From positions 296,935-360,934 of the forward strand of contig NMRB01000142.1 of NCBI GenBank assembly GCA_002633025.1: DNA of 64,000 nt. The letters are read 5' to 3'. The notes below the pieces were generated by a model. That model made no database searches. It had not been told where the DNA came from and was given only the letters and a program-made list of their open reading frames with translations. How positions within the stretch are numbered: position 1 is the first letter of the stretch; every line of letters begins with the position of its first letter. Below, piece by piece: positions 13,043 through 25,216 of the stretch. Source of the DNA: Notospermus geniculatus (lineage: Eukaryota; Nemertea; Pilidiophora; Heteronemertea; Lineidae). A program made the position numbers and the translations under genes.

Positions 13043-13239
13043 ATGGACAGGGTCGTATTTAGTGGGGCGGGGGGGGGGGACAGGGCCGTATTTAGTGGGG
13101 CGGGGGGGAGCCAACCAAAAAATGGGATTTTCATGGGATTTTAGGCAAAAAACGGCAAAAAGGTCTTCTGCCCCCCCCCCCCACCAGAGAGGCTTTTGCC
13201 CCAGGACCAAAAAGCTATCGTAAATACAGCCTTGATGGA
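13043..13239. mobile_element. hAT-like MITE in copy A, left end duplicated
   Basis: Ends are CAGGGTCGTATTTAG (13048) and CGTAAATACAGCCTTG (13234), a degraded form of the CAGGGCCGTATTTA inverted repeat, flanked by ATGGA. The left end is present twice (13048 and 13081) around G runs. The same insertion occupies the equivalent place in copy B. Confidence 0.55.
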
Positions 13240-13798
13240 CGAGGTCTTAAACAAGTCTCATTGACTCTTTCCTGATGGAGAGTCTCCATCAATGACAGAG
13301 GCTGTAAATTGCAAAAGCAGGGCCGTATTTATCTCCCCCCAGAAAGGCCATTGCTGCACCGTTTTGGTACCAGCAGGCCATCAAAAGGATTGGCACCACC
13401 GAGGGTAGTAGAACAGACATTGAATCGGCCCCTGGGTCAGTCTGATGCTCAGCCAAGTTAAATACTTGCCAGATTGGTCATTTCCGCATAGGTCAACACA
13501 GCCGACATGAATTTCGACATGCGATTATAGAATTAATTGATCATTAGACTGATCGGCATAACGATCTGTCATTTTATGTTGACAGGGAAATGAGATTGTC
13601 AGTTCAGGAATATCAAAACACTGTTCGTGATACGCGACTCTTCCGTGCCTTTTGCTGGAGAATCTTCATTACGGCTTTGAGATGATGTAGCAGGAACTGT
13701 TGTCCTCCTGTGAAACTTGATGTCCAGGTAGTTTTTTGTTCGAGATCAAAGGCATTGTAGCTGCTCATCGAACAATACTGGGCATAATTGCCATAATG

Positions 13799-13915
13799 TT
13801 GGAGGAAACCAGAGCTTCGGCAGAAAACTACAATGTTGAGAAGAGACTGCCCTCTCCACCACAACCACTAGAATGACTGGGGATCGAACCATTACCTCAT
13901 TGGTGGCAGACGCAG
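13799..13915 (-). mobile_element. tRNA-derived SINE in duplication copy A, head truncated
   Basis: GGAGGAAACCAGAG body and GGGGATCGAACC B box are present, but the A-box end present in copy B (16502-16648) is missing here. Confidence 0.6.
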
Positions 13916-15779
13916 ATAATAGACCGGCTACGCTCACCACAGCTAGAATCAAAGGTTTTCAGACCTGTCCTCAAGGCAATTCAACGATATAAGCAAAGAA
14001 AATCCATGAAATGACTGTTTTTACTTGTGACTTCAGCAGCGTCTGTGTTTGTTATTCTCTGTTTACATATGAATTACCCAAACAACCATAGACCAAGAGA
14101 ATGTCTATTTATTGCAGTAGTCAAAGCATCAAGCCATAAAACTAACATCCGGAACCTTTGATGGCATGGATGGCTGTATAATATGTGTAATAATGATACT
14201 TGATATAAACTGGGCGCATGTATTTAAACATTGATCAATGCATGCTACGGCACTTTTGATGTCGAACTTGCAACTTGCTCTGGGCAAGTACCAATTGGAA
14301 CAAGCACAGCATTGAACGTCCCCCGTCGCCCCGGGTGCAAGTCCGCCGGTCATGTATTTTGAAGATTCCATTCAGTATTAATGGCACAATACTACACACG
14401 TTGAACTTCAAACTCCCCGATAAAGAATCCAAGAAAAATCGTTAACCCGGAGGTTTGGCTATAAAATATGGCAAATTAGAATCAGGTTTAATGGAACGAT
14501 TACAGTATCCTGAATAATAGTAGCGATATTGTCTTCTTCGTAAATAATCAATGGCTCTGAGATCGAGAATGCACTCAAGATGCTCTGTACTGTGATGAGA
14601 GAAGAATTTAGGGCAACTGTCAACGGCAGTGCGTGAGAGCGAGTCACAACAAAGAACCAGTACCAGGGTGTATACATGCATCAGTAATTATGGCTCCATA
14701 AGCATGATTGGCCTACACAGCACTATTAGTTCAGGCAGGTCTCCTATGGTCTGATGAACGTGTGGTCACAACTCTCCCCAGACAGACCAAAGTGTACACT
14801 GACGATGACCCTGTGACTGGAGATTGGTTTCAGGAAGCTGAACCAGAAAATTTCGAGACAGCAAACACATTGAGAATAGAATAATCAGTTTACCGTGGAG
14901 TGATAAGCGTGTGTTTTTCCTCCTAACAGCTCTCTGTTTGGCTCCAGAGATTAATTGCAGTTGGGATTTTCACGTGGACTGTCTGGTCTCGTATCCACTG
15001 CACTGACAAACAAAGATCTGAAATCGCCAGACAACAATGGTCGCCAAAACCTGTCAGATGGCCATGCGCTCAGGTTTAGGGAGACAAAGCGTATGATGCC
15101 ACAAAAACACGACTATTGTCTGACAACAGGTTTTTTATGACATCTGGTTGATTTGGATGGTGGTACTTTTGGAGTCAAATATGTGGACAATGAGGTTTTT
15201 TTTCATTGAGATGGTCTTTTAAATGAGGTCCTTATCACTCCACAGAGATCCTTCACTCCTTCTAAAGACGAGTCCATTCTGATTCAATAAGAGCATCAGG
15301 ATGATCCATCGTGAATACAGTTATCATCATTGATCTGTGAATATCATTATTGGAAGCGAAGCCAAAATTGGATCCAATTGCTCTCAGCAAAATAGAAGAC
15401 TACCTCAGTCCATGATATTCAAGGACCTCACGACTCCAATGAGCAGTCACAGCACTGAACTCCACACAGCAGTGATACACACACAAACGGAACTCTATGC
15501 AGTTCTTCAAGTTTGACATTCAAGGACCTTCCAAGTCTCAAAACCGTGAAGGGTGGTGACAACTCAGGGTCTCAGATGCCTGGTTGGTTTCCCAAGATTT
15601 CAATGGGAATTCGAGGAAACAATCAAAATACTTTTAAAACCCTTGCTTTAATCCAACTGGATTAGCAGGACCCTAAAAGGCTTTACCAAGTGACCCACTG
15701 ACATGACTGATTTAGTGAGTACACTTTCCAGTCATAACAATCATGTATGTACTTCACATGTTAATCATACAACTTTTCT

Positions 15780-15943
15780 ATGGACAGGGCCGTATTTAGT
15801 GGGGCGGGGGGGGGGCCAACCAAAAAATGTGATTTTCATGCGGATTTTAGGCAAAAAACGGCAAAAAAAGGTCTTCTGCCCTCCCCCACAGAGGCTTTTG
15901 CCCCCCAGGACCAAAATGCTACCGTAAATATGGCCCTGATGGA
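15780..15943. mobile_element. hAT-like MITE in copy B
   Basis: CAGGGCCGTATTTA at 15785 and CGTAAATATGGCCCTG ending at 15938 form terminal inverted repeats, flanked by the 5-bp repeat ATGGA (15780-15784, 15939-15943). A lone CAGGGCCRTATTTA end also occurs at 13318 and 16018. Confidence 0.6.
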
Positions 15944-16501
15944 AGAGGTCAAACAAGTCTCATTGACTCTTTCCTGATGAGAGTCTCCATCAACGACAGA
16001 GGCTGTAAATTGCAAAAGCAGGGCCATATTTATCTCCCCCCGAAAGGCCATTGCTGCACCGTTTTCGTGTCATAACAGGCCACCAAAAGGCTTGGCACCA
16101 CCGAGGGTAGTAGAACAGACATTGAATCGGCCCCTGGGTCAGTCTGATGCTCAGCCAAGTTAAATACTTGCCAGATTGGTCATTTCCGCATAGGTCAACA
16201 CAGCCGACATGAATTTCGGCATGCGATTATAGAATTAATTGATCATTAGACTGATTGGCATAACGATCTGTCATTTTATGTTGACATGGAAATGAGATTG
16301 TCAGTTCAGGAATATCAAAACACTGTTCGTGATACGCGACTCTTCCGTGCCTTTTGCTGGAGAATCTTCATTATGGCTTTGAGATGATGTAGCAGGAACT
16401 GTTGTCCTCCTGTGAAACTTGATGTCCAGGTAGTTTTTTGTTCAAGATCAAAGGCATTGTAGCTGCTCATCGAACAATACTGGGCATAATTGCCATAATG
16501 T

Positions 16502-16648
16502 GGGAGGAAACCAGAGCTTCGGCAGAAAACTACAATGTTGAGAAGAGACTGCCCTCTCCACCACAACCACTAGAATGACTGGGGATCGAACCCATTACCT
16601 CATTGGTGGCAGAAGCAGATGTTTTCACTGCACCATCCTGACAACCCA
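16502..16648 (-). mobile_element. tRNA-derived SINE in duplication copy B, complete head
   Basis: This has a GGGAGGAAACCAGAG body, a GGGATCGAACCCATT B box, and a tail CACTGCACCATCCTGACA corresponding to the A box on the minus strand. It is homologous to 13799-13915 but keeps about 100 bp more at the head side. Confidence 0.7.
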
Positions 16649-17397
16649 ACTTGTCAACAACGCCACCTCTCATCGCAATCAAAAATACTCGTTTAGAGTT
16701 GCTAGAAATCCCTGTGCCTAAAATAAACCGGCTACGCTCGCCACAGGTAGAATCAAAGGTTTTCAGACCTGTCCTCAAGGCAATTCAACGATAAAAAGCA
16801 AAGAAAATCCATGAAATGACTGTTTTTACTTGTGACTTCAGCAGCATCTGTGTTTGTTATTCTCTGTTTACATATGAATTACCCAAACAACCATAGACCA
16901 AGAGAATGTCTATTTATTGCAGTAGTCAAAGCATCAAGCCATAAAACTAACATCCGGAACCTTTGATGGCTGTATAATATGTGTAATAATGATACTTGAT
17001 ATAAACTGGGCGCATGTATTTAAACATTGATCAATGCATGCTACGGTACTTTTGATGTCCAACTTGCAACTTGCTCTGGGCAAGTACCAATTGGAACAAA
17101 AGTGAACTGCGCCAGGCACTCAGGCTGCTTATATAAGACCTCCCTATTAAGGACATATTTGGTGCCATCTTGATTAGAGACGTGCCCTGATTTAACCAAA
17201 GTCAAAATGGACAGAAATGATCAAGGGATAAAATCTGGGTATCTTTGATGGAGGGGTGTATTTGATCAGGAGGTGTCCATCTTAGAAAGGTGACCTTGAT
17301 GTGGGGTGTTCTGCTGGGAGAGTTGTCTGCTAAGACAGGTTCAATGAGATACAATATGACACTTTGGTGCTCAAAAATGATGTGTGTCAATGCAGGA

Positions 17398-17468
17398 TCG
17401 CAGGTTTTGGTGGGATTCGAACCCACCTCTTGTATCTGGCTCCCCCCTGCCAGCATAACTAACGACAA
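17398..17468 (-). mobile_element. tRNA-like SINE head, distinct subtype
   Basis: Read on the minus strand it has an A-box-like TAGTTATGCTGG and a perfect B box GGTTCGAATCC with T-arm pairing (GTGGG/CCCAC). The GGAAACC body is missing. It is either a head-only SINE or a tRNA pseudogene; no full cloverleaf could be drawn with confidence. Confidence 0.45.
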
Positions 17469-17914
17469 AAACGCTCAATCCTCATCCACAAAAAGATGAC
17501 TCAACAGCCAATGTTACTCTGATTCTGAAGAATCCCTCAATACCCTACCAAAGAGCCCTTGTGACACCTTTCTGCGAACCAGCAGGGGTTCAATGCAGGA
17601 TTACCCCCGCATTATACAACGATGACGAACCACCTTTAATAGCTTTCCAGCTCCAAAGGTGTCTATAGACATCGTGAATCAACACTGATTGATGCGTACC
17701 ACAGCCTGTTCAACAGCAGCCTGCCATCAAAGCTTAAAACTTGCTGGAGGCAAATAACTTCACATGAAACAGAATTTTTTTTCAAATACTCACAAATAAT
17801 GAAAGATGAAACTCACTGGAGATGCATTACAACTGTCATAGTGTCTGTGATCAAAAGCATGAAAGATAGTTACTATTACTATTCATGGCTTTGAGGATTA
17901 AAGTCAATAGGCAT

Positions 17915-17931
17915 GGGGGGGGGGGGGGGGG
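17915..17931. repeat. G17 homopolymer
   Basis: Seventeen consecutive G; a 12-G run also occurs at 30443-30454. Confidence 0.9.
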
Positions 17932-18157
17932 CTTCACGTATATTGCAGATTTTCAAGCCAATTTTTCATGGAGCACATACATGTCTTAGTCAATACCAAG
18001 GATCATTTGAGGGTGATCATTAGCACCAGGCAAAGCTAGGCTCACCAACCTCTCCTTGCACATTTTCCCCATTTCGTTCAGTCTTTAGGCTTTGCAGAGT
18101 GACTTCACAGGACGTTTTCAGAGAAGGCATTGAGGTCTTGCTCATCCTTAGAGTTAT

Positions 18158-18222
18158 TATGGGATTCGCACCCACAACCACTGGCACTGCATCTGGTGTC
18201 ATTCACTGCACGGTCCTTCGCC
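18158..18222 (-). mobile_element. tRNA-like SINE head, degenerate
   Basis: GGGATTCGCACCCAC (a decayed B box) is followed by the A-box-like TTCACTGCACGGTCC. It is the same orientation as the other heads and lacks a body. Confidence 0.35.
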
Positions 18223-18563
18223 TGAGAGAAGCCAGATGTCTCACCATCATGACATCAGGGACTATTACATCATGTTGCATCATCTGACAACACAGTCACC
18301 CTCATTTTTACCATTGTGCTCTAAATACAGCCGCAAGGGCTGCATTCACTCCGTCCTCACTAACACACCCACCAACATAATCAATAATAACCTTGATTAC
18401 ATCGTCCATTACCAGAACTTCAACCAATCAAACGACAATGAGGAAGCATCGTTACACCACAGTTAGCGCTGAGAAACAAAATGGCTGCCTCCTTGGTGAT
18501 GATCATTAAGAAGGACAATACATTGGTAACGAGTCCGAGATCGCAGCCAGAATCAGCTGCAGT

Positions 18564-18713
18564 CATCCTGAGAACATCAGCATCAGGGGTTCTTACTGCT
18601 TGCTCCCTTCATCACCGCACACAAACCCCTGAGATCATTCGTGATCGACATTTCCTGGAGTGTGCGGTGACGAAGGGGAGTGAGCGCTAAGAATCCCTGA
18701 TGTTCTCAGGATG
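18564..18713. mobile_element. Foldback element, 55-bp arms
   Basis: The arm CATCCTGAGAACATCAGCAT... (18564-18622) pairs with 18661-18713 around a 38-bp loop. A fragment resembling the right arm (GTGACG...GGGGTGAGCG...AGAACCCCTG) appears at about 36845-36890. Confidence 0.6.
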
Positions 18714-18820
18714 CCTCCAGTGGATGCCAAACTGTAACATCCAATCAGTTTTGTTGCTTCTATATTCCTCATTCGGTCAAGGTCAATTCTCATGATGACT
18801 GGTGCCCTGTCCTACTATAT

Positions 18821-19046
18821 ATTTGAATCGAGAGCTGAGCACCAAATCTGGGATTTTTAGCTCTATAGACAATAGAATGTACAGCAGGGGGAAACCAGAG
18901 TGGCCGGAGAAAGGCTGTATTGCCCTGGCAAAGAGAATCACCCTCTCCATCATATGAGGATTCAGAGGTGGGTCCAACTGGGGATCGAACCCAGAATCTC
19001 AGAGGTGACAAGTGCGAAAGTTTTTGCGTCATTCTACCTGGCCGGC
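18821..19046 (-). mobile_element. tRNA-derived SINE with 3' body
   Basis: It contains the sequence ACAGCAGGGGGAAACCAGAG, a CCCTCTCCATCATATGA stretch, a GGGGATCGAACCCAG B box and a CTGGCCGGCA head. The left part (GAATCGAGAGCTGAGCACC) is shared with 36933-36955, next to the SINE at 37132, suggesting that it is the element's 3' region. Confidence 0.65.
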
Positions 19047-19147
19047 AAGGCACAAGGTATACATGTACGATGCATGGTGTGCAATGGGCAAGGGGTGTAC
19101 TCCTAATCCACACCCTCGGCAAACTCAGAGTGCAAGCAACTTTTGCC

Positions 19148-19717
19148 AACTTCACCTACACTCCTTTCGCAGTGTCTTCTCACTCATACCTATCGTTCAT
19201 AGACACTGCTTACAATGGCCCGATCCCCGCCGATTTACCACTAGAGGGCGTTTGCGTAACTAACGAAATACATGAAACATTTTCTGATTGGTTCACTGCC
19301 AGCGCCCTTGACAACCACGGCAGACTGGTCACTCGTCGGAAAGCATTTTATATGGGACAGTTGCATTATGACGTAGCACGACTAGTCTACAACAACAGCA
19401 ATGGCTGCCCCCGCCGTGTCCAGTATGCAGTGTGGTCACTTTGCACTTTTCAGTGTTTAGCTCGTGCCTTTTTTGTTTTGAAACATCGCTAAAGAAGTGG
19501 ATAACGGCGCTCTATACGAGATTATTCTGTTTGTAGTGATTGATCTTGTTAAACAGGCCGAAGCTGGGAGCAACGCCGGCGCTGTTTCCCGCGCTATTTG
19601 GCCGCTGAGTAGTGCTGCCACCATGCGGTAAATCGGCGGGGATCGGGCCATTGTAAGCAGTGTCTATGAACGATAGGTATGAGTGAGAAGACACTGCGAA
19701 AGGAGTGTAACTTCACC
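19148..19717. mobile_element. MULE-like element, 83-bp TIRs and 9-bp TSD
   Basis: Inverted repeats 19157-19239 and 19627-19709 are near-perfect, flanked directly by the 9-bp repeat AACTTCACC (19148-19156 and 19709-19717). Long terminal repeats with a 9-bp duplication are the hallmark of Mutator-like elements. The 387-bp interior is unrelated to the arms and includes an ATG in good context (near 19400) with 18 following codons; there is no transposase. Confidence 0.7.
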
Positions 19718-20312
19718 AGGCCAATGATAAATCATACCATATATGGGCATATTTGTTATATCGAAAGCTTGACATTGAAAACCAAACAGAAATGAGTATT
19801 TTTCAGATATAGATTTCCTGTCAAAACGTTCTCAGCATTAAAAACACAAATATTGACTTCCATCATCACGTCATGTTTTGAAGTAGTGGAACGCTCATTA
19901 ATATGATGCATTCACTGTACCTTTCAGGTGCAATTAACATGCGCTGAAAAGGCACCTCTCATGACGGTTAAAAACCTACTGGAACATGTCAATAGTCACT
20001 ATTAGTTTTGCTGACTCAAGAGCACTAATCCTGTCGATTTTTAGAGCACTCACTCTTGTGAAACGTTGTAAAAAAATAAGCAATATTGGATATGCATGTT
20101 AATTCTCACAGGTGCATGCCTAGATTGGAAAAATACGTGATGTTTCAGAGAATTTTCATGATGGTACGGGCATGCTGCCAACTTCCCAGGCATTGGCCAT
20201 TCCCGTGAAGCCTATACCATGTGATCGGTGATGTAAATTTACTGACTTTACTGTATTTTGCATTCTTTCGCATGCAAGTCAAACAGCAGCCATCACAAAG
20301 CAAACACACAGC

Positions 20313-20436
20313 ATAAAACTGCATTTACCAGACACCTGGAATGCGGAAGCGGTATATGCCATGCATTTTCGCATACAACATATCGCTTCCACATCCCGTA
20401 TGCCGCATTCTGAATGTCTGGTAAACGCAGCCTTAT
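20313..20436. mobile_element. Foldback MITE, ATAARRCTGCRTTTACCAGAC ends
   Basis: ATAAAACTGCATTTACCAG at the left pairs with CTGGTAAACGCAGCCTTAT at the right, with further inner pairing (GAATGCGG/CCGCATTC, AAGCG/CGCTT). Confidence 0.65.
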
Positions 20437-20454
20437 GGGTGAACCTTATTTATG

Positions 20455-20604
20455 TAGGAGGAAACCAGAGAGCCCACAGAAACCTGTGCTGTGCAAAAGA
20501 GTTGCCTGCTCAATCATATGAACAGTGGGCCGCCTGGGGTTCGAACCCGGAACCTTAGATGTGACAGGCCCTGGTGTTTCCACTTCGCCACCAGTCTGAC
20601 AATC
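20455..20604 (-). mobile_element. tRNA-derived SINE
   Basis: GTAGGAGGAAACCAGAGAG body, AACCTGTGCTGTG, GGGGTTCGAACCC B box and TCCACTTCGCCACC A-box side are all in the standard order for this family, minus orientation. Confidence 0.7.
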
Positions 20605-21256
20605 CTTTAATAGTTCACTTGCGTGCAGTCATACAGAAGTACAAAACAGTAAGCACTCGTCCTGACGAACAATTTCCACTACTTTGTATAAATAAACCCA
20701 GGACAAATATTTTCTCATCTGTGACTTAACATACAATGATTATAATTTCCCTTGATATGGCAGACGTTTTAATATATAGCACATAATCACGCTACACTCT
20801 CAGGCGATAGGCTACATAATGCAAGTGCTTGTAGTTTAGTGACATAAACACTGAGATGACTTCCATTGTCAAAGTCAAAAGTTGTGTCATTATCTATTGT
20901 GTTCTAACACAACATGAATATGCGTTTAGCATGAGTTCGTTTCATGCTAAGTTTATGGGGCCTGTCCTAGCTGATGGGATGATTTAGAATATGGATATAT
21001 TTGCTCCAGTAGAGACCAAAGATATGGTCCCACCATGATTGTAATCAACCAACCGAAATAAATCCTTTGTGAAATCACCATGGTGAGTCAGAGCTGTTAA
21101 TTTGAGAATGATAGACTGGTGGAGATAGCTTTCCATTCCAACACTTCAGGTTTTTGAGCAATTAGTTTGATATCGTAATATTCAGCTGTATCAAAAAATA
21201 TCGAGTTGAAAGTAGAGCGTTGCCAAATACTGCATTACTGACACTAGTTACCGTAA

Positions 21257-21448
21257 GGCTCCAGTTCCATAGAGCTCACGTTGACACTTTTCACGCGCCA
21301 CGCTTCACGTTTTCCTTTCGTTCCTCGGAGAAAGCATGTCACAGGACAGGTAATGTGTGTCTCGTTGTGCGCTGAATCGAGGAAAGAAAGGAAAACGTGA
21401 AGCGTGGCGCGTGAAAAGTGTCAACGTGAGCTCTATGGAACTGGAGCC
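21257..21448. mobile_element. Foldback element, 70-bp near-perfect arms
   Basis: GGCTCCAGTTCCATAGAGCT... (21257-21328) is the reverse complement of 21378-21448 with almost no mismatch; the loop is about 49 bp. The high arm identity suggests recent origin or gene-conversion-like homogenisation. Confidence 0.8.
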
Positions 21449-21473
21449 TAATGGACAATATTGGACAACTGAT

Positions 21474-21750
21474 GTACAGCAGGAGGAAACCGGAAAGCCC
21501 AGAGAACATAAGTGCTGTATAAGAAACTTGCACTCTCTGTCATATCAGTCAGCCGTGCGTATTGCCAAAAGATGGCAGCAAAGTTCTAGCAGACCAATAC
21601 ACAGGAAAATCCACGTGAGTGGTGCTCGATAAAGAATGAATGGGTCCGCTATATGCATTGAATTGGGCCGTAGTGACACCTATTCCCTGGGAATCAAACC
21701 AGGTGGTGGATAGTGCCGATGTTTCCACTGTGCCACTGTTATAGCCCATT
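21474..21750 (-). mobile_element. tRNA-derived SINE split by a MITE
   Basis: The body (AGGAGGAAACCGGAAAGCCC) and head (CCTGGGAATCAAACCAG, TTTCCACTGTGCCACTG) are separated by about 140 bp of the CAATAGGAGC MITE at 21547-21685. Confidence 0.6.
21547..21685 (-). mobile_element. Truncated MITE, CAATAGGAGC family, inside a SINE
   Basis: This is the reverse-orientation copy of the element at 4452 and 36036, lacking both terminal repeats. It splits a SINE: the body is at 21474-21545 and the tRNA-like head at about 21688-21750. This gives the order of insertion. Confidence 0.55.
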
Positions 21751-24700
21751 CTGCTGTAATAACGTACCATCTCCAATATGTTACAAATAGGGGCCAGTCT
21801 TTACAGTGGGCCCCGCTGCCACGAGGACAGCTCTCAGTCGAGGACACTGATCTGAAGTACGTATAGCCTCAAGTTCGTCATTTCTCTTGACCCCAATGGA
21901 TCATTATTACTCATTTTAACCTCTGAAATGAAGACACCTCTCAATTGAGGACAGCATTGATCAGTCCCAAAGCAAGGGGTATCTGTGATAGAGGTTTCAC
22001 TGCAATGAATGATGAAAAGATAGAACAGAGATCGCAATTCCTTTCCAAAAACGTTTAAGAAAAGCGTGAAGAAAATCTTTCAATGAGATAGTAAACTGAG
22101 TTTGAACTCGGGATATCCGATCCAAATCTCTGTCAACATGATACATGATCATCATTTCCTATTTGCTAATATGATACGAACTGTAGCTAGCTATTTAAAG
22201 TAAATCCTAGAATGAGGATGAAGACTGTGTTTAGCTGAATCCAGAGTGATAGCATCTTAACCAGACCTCAACATTAGTACATTGATCTGCAGTCTTATGT
22301 GCACGGAAGACAGCAGTAAATGACCAACTTCTCTTGATGCCAACATCAGAAAGCCAATATCAAAGGATGATTCCAAATTAAAGGCAAGATCCATCCATAT
22401 GATTGCGTATTACGTTGTCATTTATTTTGCTCACTGTTGGACAGCACTGGTAGTGTACACATCCACGTACATTTTGCAATACACTGAGCCTTTGGTCTGT
22501 TCTAGGCCTGATTGAACTGAACATTTGGCAGGCATCCTACATGAATGTACACAATTCCCGCTCAACTTGACTCGAACAGACTGCATGTAATGTGAAGCTA
22601 AAGATCAAACGAACATGACATTTCCGAGAAACTTTATGTTTCTATCGGAAAAGAGATGAATGAGAGATTACAATGAGGAGATCCAGCCAAGAATTTTTCA
22701 TGCCAGCTTCTGACAGCTATAGGCCTATTTTCGTAGGCGAATGCTGCACTTTCGATGTGAAAATGGCAATGATAATCTGATCTGAGGTCCTGGTAGCATT
22801 TGTGACTTTCCGCCGCTGGCACTGTTGAGGTGATGCGTGAAGAGGAACAGGGAGGAAGAAAAAGAAGTAATCATCTGATTTGCTTTGTCCTGATGAGTAT
22901 TTTTTTGTAACCCACAGAATCATATTTGCATTCTTTGTTATTTCCATACATGGATGGGAAGTCAAAATCCAGTCAGAGAAACTGCACCTGTACTGCCACC
23001 TGTGGGGAGATGCTCAACCTAAAACTTTCATCCTCAGTATCACTGCAACTGTACTTCTCACCAACTTCATGTTCTCCACCTACTCCACAAAAAACCACAG
23101 AAATGCTCCACACCCAAGCCAAATTTAGCTTCAGAAAATCATTTTAAAACAAGTACTAGAGTTACCAATTATCTGAAAGAGCAAAGACAAAATTCATTGG
23201 GATTTCCTTGACTGCATGCCACCTTTTTTTCACACCCCAAGGCATTCTCTTTGACACATAAGATCCGCCCACTGTGCAAGTGACAGTCAATAGAAATGCC
23301 CACTATAACAGAAAATGTACAAAGCTAAGTTGTCATGCAATGCTGAAAGATTCGCCTTCAAACGTACAAGAAAGGAACAAAGCACTAAGTCGCTTTCATG
23401 TGAGGACCACTCCGCCTCCGAGCTGCAGGGAACATTGAATTTTCCCGTCACGATTGAATCACTCAAAGTGGGTTGACATTCCGAGAAAAATGTCTGTAAG
23501 AAGTTTTCCATTTGTGATGAGAAATTTGGCCGCTCTGGAAGACGTCAGTGTCGATTATGGGCTTAGATGTTCTCCTTCTGAAAAGTCATCGGTGATAACC
23601 GTTTTTAGGAAAATCCGATTTGCTTTGGCAGAAAATAGAAAATATGCCATTCAGCAAACGCTGTTGTCACTTCATGTTTAATTCTCTCCAACATGTTGAT
23701 TACCCGGTGCAGTGAAACTACGGTATTTCGCCGTGAGAACTCGCCTCTAAACCATGACAATTTTCAACGTCCATGTTTGATTCAGGTGATCATGCTGGTT
23801 TCACAGGACTGTGAGACGACGACATTACGACAGACAACAAAACAGCTTGTACAAACTCCCTTTTAAACAATGACAAATTTCACCGTACACGTTCTGTATT
23901 ATCATTACATCCATCTCATCAGGGTAAAGCTAAAAGGCAATCTGTTTAATTTGATAGTTTCTGATACTAGTACTTAGCGTAATTGCGCTGCTCGCTTTGG
24001 AAAACGAGCGATGTGATCCTTGATATTGTGCATAATTTTTTGGGATGGTGCTACAACATAGTCTGATAACCTCAAGATGCAGCCTCAAATGATCAAAAGC
24101 TACAGTAATTGAAAAGCTACAGTAACTCCCAATACCATGGTCAATGTTTTTAGGTCTTTATTCCAATTGCAGCGCCCACCCACCTCTCAACAAGAACTTT
24201 GCATGGGCCGACTAAGGTGAAAAGGTGATGTCATAACATACATCTCACTGAGCATATAAATCAAGCTCGTTTTGAGATTTCGCATCTGAAAATGCATTTG
24301 ATAGAAAAGTGTGTGAAAATGTGATGAAATGCTTGCAGTCAGTGTCACATACGAATTTTACTCCATGAATAATAGTCACAAAGTAATTCAACATAACAGA
24401 TACATGTAACTAAAGCCACACTCAAAGTGAATGATGCCAAAAATAGATATATTTTTGATGATGCTGACTAACTTTCTGAATAAACGAAGGAAAACCAAGG
24501 GAAAAACAATTTGCACCAAAAAAGGAATGAAAATGACCATAAAAACATCCAAAATCCAGAAGCGTGCGGACAAAATCAAAATGTTCACAAATCCATAGAA
24601 ACTGTGGAAAAAATATTGTGGAAATACATAACAGAATGCACAAGAAATGAACAACGAGCACACAAAACTTCAGGGCCTACCTCATATTATTGTATAATCT

Positions 24701-25140
24701 GTAACTTCGCATAGCTTGGAATGGGAAGAAAATGGAAAAGGGTTAAAATGGATGAGTTTGAGATTGTGTGAGTGTAAAATGTATGTGTGAGCTATTTTAT
24801 CCTGCGGGAATCCTGTGGCACCTTTGGTGGCATCTTGGACATTTGCTGCATTCCTCTTCCACTTTGATCTTTTTCTACCATTTCATCCCATTTCCATCTT
24901 GCCATTTTCCCTTTTGTCAGTTCACCCCTCACAACAAGTGTCCAGACTGGCCAGATTTTAACTACCAGTACCTATTCAGATATCCAGTGGTAGGCGCCAC
25001 TTTTGGGCATTTGTAGTGAAGGGTGAGTTTGTGAGCTGCATGTAGTATTTGCCTGACAGCTCAGTTGTACACCTTTCTTCAGTTTGTTGAAAGAGAATAG
25101 GACAAGGTGGCAGCAAAATAGGCCAAGTGACGTCAGGCAT
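21751..25140. other. Unassigned stretch
   Basis: AT-rich, with short frames only and no recognisable repeat or exon; intronic or intergenic. Confidence 0.6.
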
Positions 25141-25216
25141 GTTTGACTAAAGTAACAGCTCTATCACGTACTACCAAGTACACTATTGTGTAGGATACAG
25201 CTCTTACTTCAAACAA
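25141..25216. mobile_element. Small inverted-repeat family (TTGAAGTAACRGCT), copy 1
   Basis: GACTAAAGTAACAGCTCTAT pairs imperfectly with ATACAGCTCTTACTTCAAAC. Related inverted structures are at 26356-26435 and 30216-30300. Confidence 0.4.

Larger units (their letters stand above)
11227..14302. repeat. Tandem segmental duplication, copy A
   Basis: Matches 14383-17099 over its length. It is longer because of two insertions absent from copy B: a 263-bp palindromic element at 12124-12386 and a 150-bp MITE at 12829-12978. The match begins near CACTACACACGTTGAAC and ends at CCAATTGGAACA. Confidence 0.9.
14383..17099. repeat. Tandem segmental duplication, copy B
   Basis: Second head-to-tail copy of 11227-14302, 80 bp downstream. 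It keeps the pre-insertion sites for both copy-A insertions (TCTAAAGACGAGTC at 15261-15274; GATTTAGTGAG near 15708) and a longer SINE head at 16502-16648. Confidence 0.9.

Noticed and set aside
17398-17468. Functional tRNA gene
   Set aside because: A and B boxes are present but no complete cloverleaf with acceptor pairing or anticodon arm could be drawn; it is better seen as a SINE head or pseudogene.
18920-19492. 190-codon open frame, the longest in the window
   Set aside because: It runs from a SINE (18821-19046) into the left arm and interior of the MULE-like element, so it is a composite of two unrelated repeats.
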